Assembly (NCBI GenBank): GCA_041595355.1
Contig: JBFHKO010000091.1
Location: forward strand, 1-9,719
DNA from: JBFHKO01 sp041595355
GTDB lineage: Bacteria > Pseudomonadota > Gammaproteobacteria > Enterobacterales > Aeromonadaceae
DNA length: 9,719 bases
Direction of reading: 5' to 3'
Shown: positions 1 through 6,631 of the stretch, one piece after another
Numbering within the stretch: the stretch's first letter is position 1
Layout of the letters: each line of letters opens with the position of its first letter
Translations under genes and position numbers: made by a program
Notes under the pieces: model-generated
Seen by the model: only the letters and a program-made list of their open reading frames with translations
Told to the model about the DNA's origin: nothing
Database searches by the model: none

Positions 1-591
1 GATGCCAAGGTGCTGGCCCAGGCGTTCTCAGAGACCCTGCGTCAGGAGAACACCAACTCCGAGCTCATCAGCCTCTCCGATTCCCAGGCGCTGGTGCTGC
101 ATGTGCTGGATTACCAGCCGGCCAGCGTGCGCCCCTTCGAGGAAGTCAAGGAACAGGTCAGCAGTGCCCTCAAGCAGGTCAAGGCCACCCAGCTGGCCCG
201 TACCGAGGCCGAGCAGCTGCTGGCCAAGTTGCAGGCCGGGGAAACCATCGACAGCCTGCTGCAACCGTTCGCTGGCCAGGTCGAAACCCTGGCGGCGGTG
301 CCGCGCTTTGGTGGCCAGCTGGAGCCGAGCCTGGTCCAGGCGCTGTTCCGCATGCCCAAACCGGTCGGCGAGCAGGCCACGCTGCAGTTGGTGGCACAGC
401 CCGGTGGCGATCAGGTACTGTTACAGCTGCAACGGGTGCACGAGCAGGACAAGGCCTCGGACTTTCGCGAGCAGCTGCAAAGCAGCCTGTTGCGCGCCAA
501 GAGCGAGGCCGCTTATGCCGCCCTGCTGGCCGAGCTGAAGGCCAAGGCCGACATCCGCTACCACACGCAGAATCTGCCCAGTGCCGAGTAA
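1..591 (+). CDS. ppiD: Peptidyl-prolyl isomerase PpiD, C-terminal part (5' end outside window)
   Basis: The frame is open from base 1 and gives the last 196 residues of a protein ending ...NLPSAE-stop. PpiD is an inner-membrane-anchored periplasmic chaperone of the SurA/parvulin type that works near the SecYEG exit; E. coli PpiD is about 620 aa. Only the region after the parvulin domain is present. It is rich in charged helices (for example EEVKEQVSSALKQ and ARTEAEQLLAKLQAG) and has a hydrophilic tail, as in the SurA-like C-terminal chaperone domain. The membrane anchor and isomerase core lie upstream and cannot be checked. A strong terminator follows directly, so this is the last gene of its transcript. 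The family call rests on resemblance of the C-terminus and on gene order; another SurA_N/parvulin protein is less likely. Confidence 0.82.
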   Translation, partial: DAKVLAQAFSETLRQENTNSELISLSDSQALVLHVLDYQPASVRPFEEVKEQVSSALKQVKATQLARTEAEQLLAKLQAGETIDSLLQPFAGQVETLAAVPRFGGQLEPSLVQALFRMPKPVGEQATLQLVAQPGGDQVLLQLQRVHEQDKASDFREQLQSSLLRAKSEAAYAALLAELKAKADIRYHTQNLPSAE

Positions 592-595
592 TCCT

Positions 596-626
596 AAAAA
601 ACCCCGTCGCGACGGGGTTTTTTATT
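596..626 (+). terminator. Rho-independent terminator of ppiD
   Basis: Bases 596-623 form a perfect 28-bp palindrome: A6, CCCC, GTCGCGAC, GGGG, T6. The RNA would be a GC-rich stem followed by a U tract. It starts 5 bp after the ppiD stop. Because it is symmetrical, with A6 on one side and T6 on the other, it should also work on the minus strand. Confidence 0.93.
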
Positions 627-658
627 GGACGTCGCCAAACAACGTGAAGCGCTGCGGT

Positions 659-686
659 TTGCTCCGGCGCCGACTTTGGATATGAT
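659..686 (+). promoter_or_regulatory. Candidate sigma-70 promoter of uvrY
   Basis: TTGCTC (659-664) is followed after 16 bp by TATGAT (681-686), about 60 bp before the uvrY start. The -10 is good and the -35 moderate. The preceding gene ends in a strong terminator, so uvrY needs its own promoter in this interval. Confidence 0.5.
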
Positions 687-746
687 GCCAGGGTTTGGTA
701 GTCGGCCTGCAGTGGCTGCAACGCAGAATTGGTCGGAGAGGCGTGT

Positions 747-1394
747 GTGATTAGCGTATTCCTGGTTGATGATCATGAACTGGTACGCACAGGGATCCGT
801 CGTATCCTCGAAGATGTTCGCGGTCTCAAGGTGGTCGGCGAGGCGGTGAACGGCGAGACCGCGGTGCAATGGTGCCGCGAGCACTGTGCCGATGTGATAC
901 TGATGGACATGAATATGCCGGGCATCGGCGGCCTCGAGGCCACGCGCAAGATATTGCGTATCGAGCCCGAAGCCCGCATCATAGTGTTGACGGTCAACTC
1001 CGAAAGCCCGTTCCCCACCAAGGTGATGCAGGCGGGGGCTGCCGGCTATCTCACCAAGGGCTCGGCCCCGGACGAAATGATCCAGGCCATTCGTTGCGTG
1101 CATGCCGGCCAGCGTTATCTGTCGCCCGAGATCGCCCAGCAGATGGCCCTCAGCCAGTTTGGCTGTGCCAGCGGTGATGATCCCTTTAAATCACTCTCTG
1201 AGCGCGAATTGCAGATCATGCTGATGATCACCCGCGGCAGCAAGGTGAACGACATTGCCGAACAGCTCAGCCTGAGCCCCAAGACCATCAACAGCTACCG
1301 CTATCGGCTGTTCGACAAGCTGCAGATCAGCGGCGATGTCGAACTGACGCGCATGGCCATCCGTTATGGCATGGTGGATGCCGAAAAGTTGTAA
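747..1394 (+). CDS. uvrY: UvrY/GacA-type response regulator
   Basis: This 215-aa protein matches the NarL/FixJ-type regulator UvrY (GacA in pseudomonads; E. coli UvrY is 218 aa). It acts with the BarA/GacS sensor kinase and mainly activates the CsrB/C-type small RNAs that sequester CsrA. The N-terminal receiver domain shows the acidic pair D8-D9, phosphoacceptor D54 (ILMDMNMPG), T82 and K104. A LuxR-type helix-turn-helix occupies about residues 148-205 (LSERELQIM, then LSPKTINSYRYRLFDKL). I chose GTG at 747 because GGAGAG lies 6 bp upstream and the protein then begins MISVFLVDDHE like the family. The longer TTG start at 729 would place that Shine-Dalgarno inside the gene. uvrC follows 35 bp later on the same strand, so the two are probably co-transcribed. 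Confidence 0.95.
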   Translation: MISVFLVDDHELVRTGIRRILEDVRGLKVVGEAVNGETAVQWCREHCADVILMDMNMPGIGGLEATRKILRIEPEARIIVLTVNSESPFPTKVMQAGAAGYLTKGSAPDEMIQAIRCVHAGQRYLSPEIAQQMALSQFGCASGDDPFKSLSERELQIMLMITRGSKVNDIAEQLSLSPKTINSYRYRLFDKLQISGDVELTRMAIRYGMVDAEKL

Positions 1395-1429
1395 CGCCGG
1401 CCGACCCTGGCCGCCCGGGCGTTCATCCC

Positions 1430-3277
1430 ATGAGTGAATCCTTCGAGTCATTCGATGCCCCTGCCTTCTTGCGCACCCTGACCCACCAGCCGGGGGTTTA
1501 TCGCATGTATGATCGACGCGAGCAGGTGATCTATGTCGGCAAGGCCAAGGATCTGAAGAAGCGGCTGGCCTCCTATTTTCGCACCCAGGTGGGTAGCGAA
1601 AAGACCCGGGCGCTGGTGCGCCATATCCGGGATATTCAGGTCACGGTGACCCACACCGAGACCGAGGCCCTGATCCTGGAGCACAATCTCATCAAGGCGC
1701 ATCAGCCCAGGTACAACGTGCTGCTGCGGGATGACAAGTCCTACCCCTACCTGTTGCTCACCCAGCACCGCCATCCGCGGCTGACCCTGCACCGCGGCCC
1801 CCGCAAGCACAAGGGGGAGTACTTCGGTCCCTATCCCAGTGGCGGCGCGGTGCGCGAGAGCCTGCATCTGTTGCAGAAGCTGTTTCCGGTGCGTCAGTGC
1901 GAGGACTCCGTCTATGCCAACCGCAGCCGTCCCTGTCTGCTCTACCAGCTGAAGCGTTGCGCCGGCCCCTGTGTGACGGGCCTGGTCTCGGACGAGGAAT
2001 ATGCGGCTCAGGTGGAGATGGCGCGTCTGTTCCTGCAGGGCAAAGATCAGCAGGTGATTGCCGGCTTGGTGACCAAGATGGACGCGGCCAGCGCGGCGTT
2101 GCGTTTCGAGGAGGCGGCCCGGCTGCGCGATCAGATCCAGGCCCTGCGCAAGGTGCAGGAGCAGCAATCGGTCAGTGGTCAGGTGCTGGACGATCTGGAT
2201 GTCATCGGTCTGGCCGTGGCCAACGGCATGGCCAGTGTGCATGTGCTCTTCATCCGCCAGGGCAAGGTGCTGGGCAGCCGCGCCTATTTCCCGCGCCTGC
2301 CGGCCGATGCCGAGCGTGAGGAGATACTGTATGCCTTCCTGCTGCAGTTTTATCTTTCTGCTCTGGCAGGCCGCCAGATCCCCAGCGAGGTGCTGCTGGA
2401 TACCCCTCTGGAGGATGAGGAGGCGCTGGCGCGCACTCTCAGCCAGACCGCCGGCTATGCGGTGCGCGTCAGCAGCCGCACCCGCAGCGAGCGCACGCGC
2501 TACTTGCGCCTGGCCACCACCAATGCCGAGGTGGCGCTGACCAGCAAGCTGAGCCACAAGTCCACCATGCACCAGCGCGTGGAGCAGCTGGAGGCGTTGC
2601 TGGAGCTGGACAGGCCCATAGCGCGCATGGAGTGTTTCGATATCTCCCATACCATGGGCGAGGGGACTGTGGCTTCCTGTGTGGTCTTCAATCGCGAGGG
2701 GCCGGTGAGCGGTGAATACCGGCGTTTCAATATCAGCGGTATCACCGGCGGCGACGACTATGCCGCCATGGGTCAGGCGCTGACGCGGCGCTACGGCAAA
2801 CAGCAGGATGCCGACAAGGTGCCCGACATCCTCTTCATCGATGGCGGCAAGGGGCAACTCGGCCGTGCCGAGGAGATATTGGCGCTGCATCAGGACAAGC
2901 TGGCCGGCAAGCAGCCTCTGCTTATCGGCATCGCCAAGGGGGAGAGCCGCAAGCCGGGCCTGGAGACGCTGATACTGGGAGGCACCCACGAAGAGCTGCA
3001 CCTGCCCGCCGACAAGCCGGCGTTGCATCTCATCCAGCATATCCGTGACGAATCACACCGCTTTGCCATCACCGGTCACAGGGCCAGACGCGCCAAGCAG
3101 CGGGTTACCAGCGCCCTGGAGGGCATTCCCGGTGTGGGCCCCAAGCGTCGCCAGGCGTTGCTGACCTATCTGGGCGGCATGCAGGAGGTGATGAAGGCGG
3201 GGGTCACTGAGCTGGCCAAGGTGCCGGGCATCAGCGCTGAACTGGCCGAGCAGATCCACGACGCGTTGCATCATTGA
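1430..3277 (+). CDS. uvrC: Excinuclease ABC subunit C (UvrC)
   Basis: The 615-aa product is a full-length UvrC (E. coli 610 aa), the nuclease of UvrABC nucleotide excision repair that cuts on both sides of a DNA lesion. In order: an N-terminal GIY-YIG domain that makes the 3' incision (GVY at 22-24, YVGKAKDLKKRL from 35, conserved E84 in LILEHNLIK); a UVR motif for UvrB contact at about 204-240; an RNase H-like domain that makes the 5' incision, with D404 (CFDISH), D471 (FIDGGKGQL) and H543 (DESHRF); and a C-terminal double helix-hairpin-helix (GIPGVGPKRRQALL, then KVPGISAELAEQI). The three RNase H-like residues are each offset by +5 from the E. coli positions, so all catalytic residues are present. 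It lies between uvrY and pgsA as in E. coli. The ATG at 1430 has a weak Shine-Dalgarno, which fits translation from the uvrY transcript. Confidence 0.97.
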   Translation: MSESFESFDAPAFLRTLTHQPGVYRMYDRREQVIYVGKAKDLKKRLASYFRTQVGSEKTRALVRHIRDIQVTVTHTETEALILEHNLIKAHQPRYNVLLRDDKSYPYLLLTQHRHPRLTLHRGPRKHKGEYFGPYPSGGAVRESLHLLQKLFPVRQCEDSVYANRSRPCLLYQLKRCAGPCVTGLVSDEEYAAQVEMARLFLQGKDQQVIAGLVTKMDAASAALRFEEAARLRDQIQALRKVQEQQSVSGQVLDDLDVIGLAVANGMASVHVLFIRQGKVLGSRAYFPRLPADAEREEILYAFLLQFYLSALAGRQIPSEVLLDTPLEDEEALARTLSQTAGYAVRVSSRTRSERTRYLRLATTNAEVALTSKLSHKSTMHQRVEQLEALLELDRPIARMECFDISHTMGEGTVASCVVFNREGPVSGEYRRFNISGITGGDDYAAMGQALTRRYGKQQDADKVPDILFIDGGKGQLGRAEEILALHQDKLAGKQPLLIGIAKGESRKPGLETLILGGTHEELHLPADKPALHLIQHIRDESHRFAITGHRARRAKQRVTSALEGIPGVGPKRRQALLTYLGGMQEVMKAGVTELAKVPGISAELAEQIHDALHH

Positions 3278-3324
3278 GGGCTTTCGGGCAACATGGAACG
3301 GCTTACCTGCTGCGGCGTCGTCCT

Positions 3325-3882
3325 ATGATAAACATTCCCAATTTGTTGACCCTGTTCCGGATCTTCCTGATCCCGGTATTCGTGGTGCTCTTCTATCTGC
3401 CCTATTCCTGGTCCTATGCCTGGACCGCCGGCATCTTCGTACTGGCGGCGGTCACGGACTGGTTCGACGGCTATCTGGCGCGTCGCCTCAACCAATCCAC
3501 CCCCTTCGGTGCCTTTCTGGATCCGGTGGCCGACAAGATCATGGTCTCCACGGCCCTGGTGCTGATAGTGGAGCACTACAACACCATTCTGGTGACCATA
3601 CCGGCATTGACCATGATCGGCCGCGAGATCCTCATTTCGGCGCTGCGGGAGTGGATGGCCGAGCTGGGCAAGCGCTCCACGGTCGCCGTCGGCTGGATGG
3701 GCAAGTGGAAGACCACCATACAGATGCTGGCCTTGATTGGCCTCATCTGGCAGTACAACATCTGGATGATCTGGGTCTCCTATGTGCTGCTCTACGTGGC
3801 GGTGATCCTTACCTTCTCTTCCATGATGCAATATCTGATGGCCGCCTGGGGCGATCTCTCGGACCAGCGGCGCATCCTCTGA
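3325..3882 (+). CDS. pgsA: Phosphatidylglycerophosphate synthase PgsA
   Basis: This 185-aa membrane protein (E. coli 182 aa) makes phosphatidylglycerol phosphate from CDP-diacylglycerol and glycerol-3-phosphate at the inner membrane, the committed step toward phosphatidylglycerol and cardiolipin. The complete CDP-alcohol phosphatidyltransferase signature is visible: D45-x2-D48-G49-x2-A52-R53-x8-G62-x3-D66-x3-D70. Several hydrophobic segments follow, including ILVTIPALTMIG and WVSYVLLYVAVILTF. I chose the ATG at 3325 because MINIPNLLTLFRI is the usual start of the family. An in-frame TTG at 3274 would add 17 unrelated residues. No clear Shine-Dalgarno precedes 3325. The gene is 47 bp after uvrC and probably in the same transcript. 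Confidence 0.96.
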   Translation: MINIPNLLTLFRIFLIPVFVVLFYLPYSWSYAWTAGIFVLAAVTDWFDGYLARRLNQSTPFGAFLDPVADKIMVSTALVLIVEHYNTILVTIPALTMIGREILISALREWMAELGKRSTVAVGWMGKWKTTIQMLALIGLIWQYNIWMIWVSYVLLYVAVILTFSSMMQYLMAAWGDLSDQRRIL

Positions 3883-3917
3883 ACCCTGCTATGACCAAAA
3901 AAACGGCGAACGGACCG

Positions 3918-3940
3918 GTCAAACCGGCTTGCCGGTTGAC
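3918..3940 (+). other. Hairpin between pgsA and the tRNA promoter
   Basis: GTCAAACCGGC pairs with GCCGGTTGAC across a 2-base TT loop, with one bulged A. There is no following T run, so it is a poor intrinsic terminator. It overlaps the -35 element of the tRNA promoter. Confidence 0.4.
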
Positions 3941-3963
3941 TAACGGCGCCGGCCCGCTAGAAT
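3936..3963 (+). promoter_or_regulatory. Promoter of the tRNA-Gly-Cys-Leu operon
   Basis: TTGACT (3936-3941), a 16-bp spacer and TAGAAT (3958-3963) form a near-consensus sigma-70 promoter. It lies about 30 bp upstream of the first tRNA. This is the expected place for the stable-RNA promoter of the glyW-cysT-leuZ operon. Confidence 0.85.
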
Positions 3964-3994
3964 CCCAGCTCAGGTCCGCAGTGCGGACCGCTCG

Positions 3995-4070
<76 letters not shown>

Positions 4071-4077
4071 GTTTTCA

Positions 4078-4151
4078 GGCGCGTTAGCAAAGCGGTTATG
4101 CAGCGGATTGCAAATCCGCGTAGTCCGGTTCGACTCCGGAACGCGCCTCCA
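4078..4151 (+). tRNA. cysT: tRNA-Cys (anticodon GCA)
   Basis: A 74-nt cloverleaf with encoded CCA. The acceptor arms are GGCGCGT and ACGCGCC, the anticodon stem GCGGA/TCCGC carries loop TTGCAAA with GCA at 4110-4112, and the T-arm has GGTTCGACTCC. It follows tRNA-Gly by 7 bp. Confidence 0.98.
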
Positions 4152-4155
4152 TCTT

Positions 4156-4172
4156 CCCTGTCTCATACAGGG
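4156..4172 (+). other. Spacer hairpin between tRNA-Cys and tRNA-Leu
   Basis: CCCTGT and ACAGGG form a 6-bp stem with a CTCAT loop in the 30-bp spacer between the two tRNAs. It could mark a precursor processing site; no T run follows, so it is unlikely to be a terminator. Confidence 0.4.
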
Positions 4173-4181
4173 CTGCGGCTT

Positions 4182-4268
4182 GCCCGGTTGGTGAAATCGG
4201 TAGACACAAGGGATTTAAAATCCCTCGCTGGCAACGGCGTGCCGGTTCGATTCCGGCACCGGGCACCA
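4182..4268 (+). tRNA. leuZ: tRNA-Leu (anticodon UAA), island integration site
   Basis: An 87-nt class II tRNA with a long variable arm and encoded CCA. The acceptor arms are GCCCGGT and ACCGGGC, the anticodon stem is AGGGA/TCCCT with TAA at 4216-4218, and the T-arm contains GGTTCGATTCC. The order Gly-Cys-Leu matches glyW-cysT-leuZ. The gene is intact although an integrase gene ends 14 bp beyond it, as expected when an element integrates into the tRNA 3' end and restores it. Confidence 0.98.
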
Positions 4269-4282
4269 TATAAATCAAGCAC
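4240..4282. other. Probable attachment-site junction (attL) at the tRNA-Leu 3' end
   Basis: The tRNA T-arm and acceptor 3' half are followed within 14 bp by the end of a tyrosine recombinase gene. This is the usual arrangement for islands that use a tRNA 3' end as attB. I looked for a second copy of the tRNA 3' sequence to the right and saw none, so the other junction must lie beyond 9719. The exact crossover bases cannot be set from one junction. Confidence 0.65.
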
Positions 4283-5371
4283 TTACAGCGACCCACTTCC
4301 TGGCTTTTTGCCCCGGGGAATATCGGGGGAATATTCTTGGGGAATATCCCGGCCCCTCCCGGACGCTTTTCGCGCCGCATCCACCGTCGCTACCCGCTTC
4401 ACCGAGCGGTCATAAACCGCCACCTGGCCCTCTGTTTTGTGGCCGCTGATCGCCTGCTTGTCTCTGCTCGTTCCGTCGATGTCGCTGATCGCTTTGGCCT
4501 TGAGATCGTGAAACGTGAAGTCGAGCGGCCAGCCGGTTTGCTCGCGAGCCCTTAACATGGTTTCGCGCCAGGCGGAGTTGAAACCGCTGTCCGTGTAGGG
4601 GTGCCCGTTTGGTTTTACCACCACATAAGCCCCCAGCCGGTTGGTGCTCAAACTCCCGGCCGTGGCGATGGCCTGCCGAAGCCGGTCGGAGAACAGCTTG
4701 ATCTGCTTGATGCCGGTCTTGCCCTGCTGGATGAAGATCCCGTCTTCCAGCACCTGATCCCAGCGCATGGCCAGCACATCCCCTTTTCGAGCTGCACACA
4801 AATAGCTCAGCTCCATCGCCACCTTGATCGCCGGCGGGGCAATCTGATAGACCGCCTCGTACTCCTGATCGGTGACGTACCTGGTGCGGGCCACCTCTTT
4901 GTATTGCCGCACCCCCTTGCAGGGATTTACATGAACCTTGCCGCGCTCATAGCCCCAGCGATACGCGCGCGAGAAAAATGCCTTCTCCCGGTTGGCCTGC
5001 ACCCGGCTTCTCTTTCCGCGCTCGTCCATGTAGGCACGAACGTGGCGCGGCTCTACCGCGTCGGCCTGCATCTTGCCGAACACCAGCAAGATGGGCTCGC
5101 TGTTCTTGCGGTAGTCGCTGCGGGTGGTTTTTGACAGCCCCATGAAGTCAGCCGAGGCAAAAAACTCCCCGATCAGCTTGCTCACCCTGTAGCCGTTGGC
5201 CTCTTCGTGGATCAGCGCCTCGTAAACCTGCCAAACCTCGGAGGGCTTGGCGGTCGCGGCGCACAGGCGAATAGATCCGCCGCCGATCGGGCGGAACACG
5301 AATGATGGTCCCTTTTTATAAACGCGCGGCGGCATCCACTCATCCGCCTTGTTTGCCCGTGTTCTGGCCAT
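4283..5371 (-). CDS. int: Tyrosine recombinase / phage-type integrase
   Basis: The 362-aa product is a tyrosine site-specific recombinase that should integrate and excise this element at leuZ. Residues about 60-155 form the SAM-like core-binding domain (LIGEFFASADF...SRAYRWGYERGKVHVNPC). The catalytic domain follows, with R195 (CAARKGDVL), K218 (QQGKTGIK), H288 (FHDLK), H311 (SGHKT) and nucleophile Y320 (VAVYDR). The usual HxxR box reads HDLK, so the second arginine is lysine 291. The family with FHDLKAKAISD motifs next to DUF4224 proteins, as I recall it, often has this, so it is probably not a defect. The ATG overlaps the stop of the upstream gene by one base (TAATG) and no strong Shine-Dalgarno is seen, implying coupled translation. 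The stop lies 14 bp from the tRNA, with the gene convergent to the tRNA operon. Confidence 0.95.
   Translation of the reverse strand: MARTRANKADEWMPPRVYKKGPSFVFRPIGGGSIRLCAATAKPSEVWQVYEALIHEEANGYRVSKLIGEFFASADFMGLSKTTRSDYRKNSEPILLVFGKMQADAVEPRHVRAYMDERGKRSRVQANREKAFFSRAYRWGYERGKVHVNPCKGVRQYKEVARTRYVTDQEYEAVYQIAPPAIKVAMELSYLCAARKGDVLAMRWDQVLEDGIFIQQGKTGIKQIKLFSDRLRQAIATAGSLSTNRLGAYVVVKPNGHPYTDSGFNSAWRETMLRAREQTGWPLDFTFHDLKAKAISDIDGTSRDKQAISGHKTEGQVAVYDRSVKRVATVDAARKASGRGRDIPQEYSPDIPRGKKPGSGSL
4315..4347. repeat. Three direct repeats of GGGGAATAT
   Basis: GGGGAATAT occurs at 4315-4323, 4326-4334 and 4339-4347, spaced 11 and 13 bp apart, within the last codons of the integrase gene and about 50 bp from the tRNA end. 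Their spacing near one helical turn and position beside attL suggest integrase arm-type or accessory-protein binding sites. They also encode the repetitive tail IPQEYSPDIP of the integrase. Confidence 0.6.
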
Positions 5372-5580
5372 TACCGCAGTGCCCCAAGGTTGAAGTCATC
5401 ATCTGCCGGCGGGGTGGCGGGCTGACTTCCTGACAGCCAGTCGCGGGTGGTACGGATATGCCCGTCGCGGCGGACCGTGTAGCGGATGCCCAGCCGATCC
5501 AGCACTTCACGTTGTTTCGTTGGCCGGATGTAGCCGGTCAGCTCTATGATTTCCTGTTCGCTAACGACAAGGTTAGTCAT
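5371..5580 (-). CDS. DUF4224 domain protein (integrase-associated)
   Basis: A 69-aa protein beginning MTNLVVSEQEIIELTGYIRP and continuing TKQREVLDRLGIRYTVRRDG, the pattern of DUF4224. Such small proteins commonly sit just upstream of phage integrases. Their role is not established; an excisionase or integrase helper function is a guess from position, and the LTGY...LDRLGI segment could form a small helix-turn-helix. I chose ATG at 5578-5580 because GGAG lies 7 bp upstream; a longer in-frame start at 5601 has no such site. The start overlaps the end of the 124-aa gene by 8 bp, and the stop overlaps the integrase ATG by one base, so the three are one translationally coupled operon. Confidence 0.85.
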   Translation of the reverse strand: MTNLVVSEQEIIELTGYIRPTKQREVLDRLGIRYTVRRDGHIRTTRDWLSGSQPATPPADDDFNLGALR

Positions 5581-5947
5581 CTGGAGGCTCCATAAGTTCA
5601 AGCAGGCGGGCCCGTCCCGCTGCGTTGTAGTGAAAGGTCTCGATCTGCTTGCCGGAACGGGTATGCGTCAGCCGCCACTCGCCGAACGCCGCCTGCTTGA
5701 GATCGTGCTTGCTGGACAGCCGGCCAATGGCCTGGGCAGACGCGCCGAGCTCCATGGCGATGTCGCTGGCGGTCCAGGTGTGCACGGTGGAGGGTGCATC
5801 GATGAGCACGCCGTATTTGCGCAGCACGTCGGCCACCCGCTCCAGCTTGGCAGCGGCGCTCAGGGTGTCGGAATGGATGATGGCGAGCAGGACTTCAAGC
5901 TCGCGCCGGTCGTCGGCGGAGAGCAGATCGAGGGGTTGTTGTTGCAT
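5573..5947 (-). CDS. Small phage-type protein with a winged-helix-like C-terminus
   Basis: I cannot name this 124-aa protein. Residues 1-50 are helical and charged (LSADDRRELEVLLAIIHSDTL, then KLERVADVLRKYG). Residues 57-118 look like the winged-helix region seen in phage antirepressor-like or regulatory proteins: TASDIAMELGASAQAIGRLSSKHDL, then WRLTHTRSGKQIETFHYNAAGRARLLEL. DNA binding is therefore inferred, possibly as operon regulator or recombination directionality factor. The start is well supported, with AGGAGG at 5954-5959 six bases before the ATG. It is the first gene of the overlapping operon leading to DUF4224 and int. No strong promoter is visible in the 124 bp before it. Confidence 0.8.
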   Translation of the reverse strand: MQQQPLDLLSADDRRELEVLLAIIHSDTLSAAAKLERVADVLRKYGVLIDAPSTVHTWTASDIAMELGASAQAIGRLSSKHDLKQAAFGEWRLTHTRSGKQIETFHYNAAGRARLLELMEPPDD

Positions 5948-6011
5948 GCCGGGCCTCCTGGGTTTGACCCAAGGATGGCACAGCAGGCGAGGGGTGACAG
6001 TGCCGCTAATT

Positions 6012-6035
6012 TGCGCTCCCCGGATTTGGGGCGCA
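6012..6035. other. Hairpin in the gap between relE and the integrase operon
   Basis: TGCGCTCCCC and GGGGCGCA pair with one bulged T around a short loop. The minus strand after it reads AAATTAG, not a T run, so it is a doubtful terminator for relBE. A second small stem (TGGG, TCAAA loop, CCCA on the minus strand) lies near 5960-5972 just upstream of the 124-aa gene Shine-Dalgarno. Confidence 0.35.
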
Positions 6036-6055
6036 CAAAGGTTGCTGGCGGTGGA

Positions 6056-6073
6056 TCAGTGGTACTCGTGCTT
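6056..6073. repeat. Direct repeat copy A (downstream of relE)
   Basis: TCAGTGGTACTCGTGCTT is identical to 6717-6734. Read on the minus strand it encodes KHEYH-stop in a frame different from relE. The next bases are also similar (TGCGC shared after 5 bases), so in that frame RSDKHEYH here compares with RIGKHEYH at the end of Rha. The relE stop codon (6072-6074) overlaps this copy by two bases. Confidence 0.85.
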
Positions 6074-6353
6074 ATCGCTGCGCGGCGGCGAGGTAGACAT
6101 CGCCACGATCACGACGACCGACGGCGATGACCAGCAGGGTGATGGTGTGATCGTCAACCTGGTACACCAGGCGATAGCCGGCGGCGCGCAGCTTGATCTT
6201 GTAGCGGTTCTGGCTGCCGTGCAGCCTGGCGGCCGGTACATGGGGGTTTTCCAGCCGCTGTTGCAGTTTGGCCTTGAATTGCGCCTTGATGGGGGGCGCC
6301 AGTTTTTGCCACTCTTTGAGCGCCCGGCGCTCGAACAGCAGGGCGTAACTCAC
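6072..6353 (-). CDS. relE: RelE/StbE-type toxin of a toxin-antitoxin pair
   Basis: A 93-aa RelE/ParE-superfamily toxin resembling the P307 RelE/StbE branch. Family members cut mRNA in the ribosomal A site. The sequence shows the expected MSYALLFERRALKEWQKL helical start, then the strands RYKIKLRAAGYRLVYQV and TITLLVIAVGRRDRGDVY. Basic residues K52, R61, R80 and R81 and Y87 are candidates for the active site. Translation starts at GTG (6353-6351), and GTGA gives a 4-base overlap with the antitoxin stop, ensuring coupled synthesis. Antitoxin first, toxin second is the usual order. The reading frame is intact, so the toxin is probably active. Confidence 0.93.
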   Translation of the reverse strand: MSYALLFERRALKEWQKLAPPIKAQFKAKLQQRLENPHVPAARLHGSQNRYKIKLRAAGYRLVYQVDDHTITLLVIAVGRRDRGDVYLAAAQR

Positions 6354-6601
6354 AGCTCGTCCAGCGAGACGGCGACCACCTCGGGCTGGCGCATCCGCTC
6401 ATCGGCGATGCGGTTCAGCTCGGCGTCCTCGGCCAGCTCCAGCAGGTGAGCATAGAGCGCCGGAGGCACGCAGTAAAAGGCCGGCTCGTTGCGGTTGAGG
6501 ATGGCCACCGCATCGCCTTCTCCCTCCTGCACTGTGCCCATGGGGTTGCGCTTGAGGTCGGTAATGCTGGCGGCGGTGGTGGTCAGGATCTGGTAGCTCA
6601 T
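6350..6601 (-). CDS. relB: RelB/StbD-type antitoxin (Phd/YefM-like)
   Basis: An 83-aa antitoxin. The N-terminal half (ILTTTAASITDLKRNPMGTVQ...GDAVAILNRNEPAFYCVPPALYAHLLE) is the Phd/YefM/StbD fold that binds DNA and dimerises; the C-terminal tail (AEDAELNRIADERMRQPEVVAVSLDEL) is the segment that usually wraps the toxin. I chose ATG at 6601 because GAGGG (6610-6614 on the plus strand as CCCTC) lies 8 bp upstream and the protein then matches family length. An in-frame TTG at 6616 would add 5 residues. The gene overlaps the toxin by 4 bases. Antitoxins of this class repress their own operon; two near-identical boxes sit between promoter and start. Confidence 0.93.
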   Translation of the reverse strand: MSYQILTTTAASITDLKRNPMGTVQEGEGDAVAILNRNEPAFYCVPPALYAHLLELAEDAELNRIADERMRQPEVVAVSLDEL

Positions 6602-6607
6602 GGGGGG

Positions 6608-6631
6608 CGCCCTCAATGGTGTCGCCTCAAT
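6608..6631 (-). promoter_or_regulatory. Candidate RelB operator boxes
   Basis: CGCCCTCAAT (6608-6617) and CGCCTCAAT (6623-6631) are direct near-repeats whose starts are 15 bp apart. They lie between the -10 element and the relB start, a suitable place for autorepression by the antitoxin or toxin-antitoxin complex. Confidence 0.45.

Noticed and set aside
594..1103. Minus-strand frame opposite uvrY
   Set aside because: No Shine-Dalgarno or motif, and it is fully opposite a clear response regulator.
1448..3040. Long minus-strand frame opposite uvrC
   Set aside because: It is a shadow of the GC-rich uvrC reading frame; uvrC has all catalytic motifs, while the antisense protein is low-complexity and unrecognisable.
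4315..4347. CRISPR-like array
   Set aside because: Three 9-bp repeats with 2- and 4-base gaps are far too short for CRISPR repeats and spacers; no cas gene is present.
6012..6035. Terminator for relBE
   Set aside because: The stem is good but no T run follows on the minus strand, so it is listed only as a hairpin.
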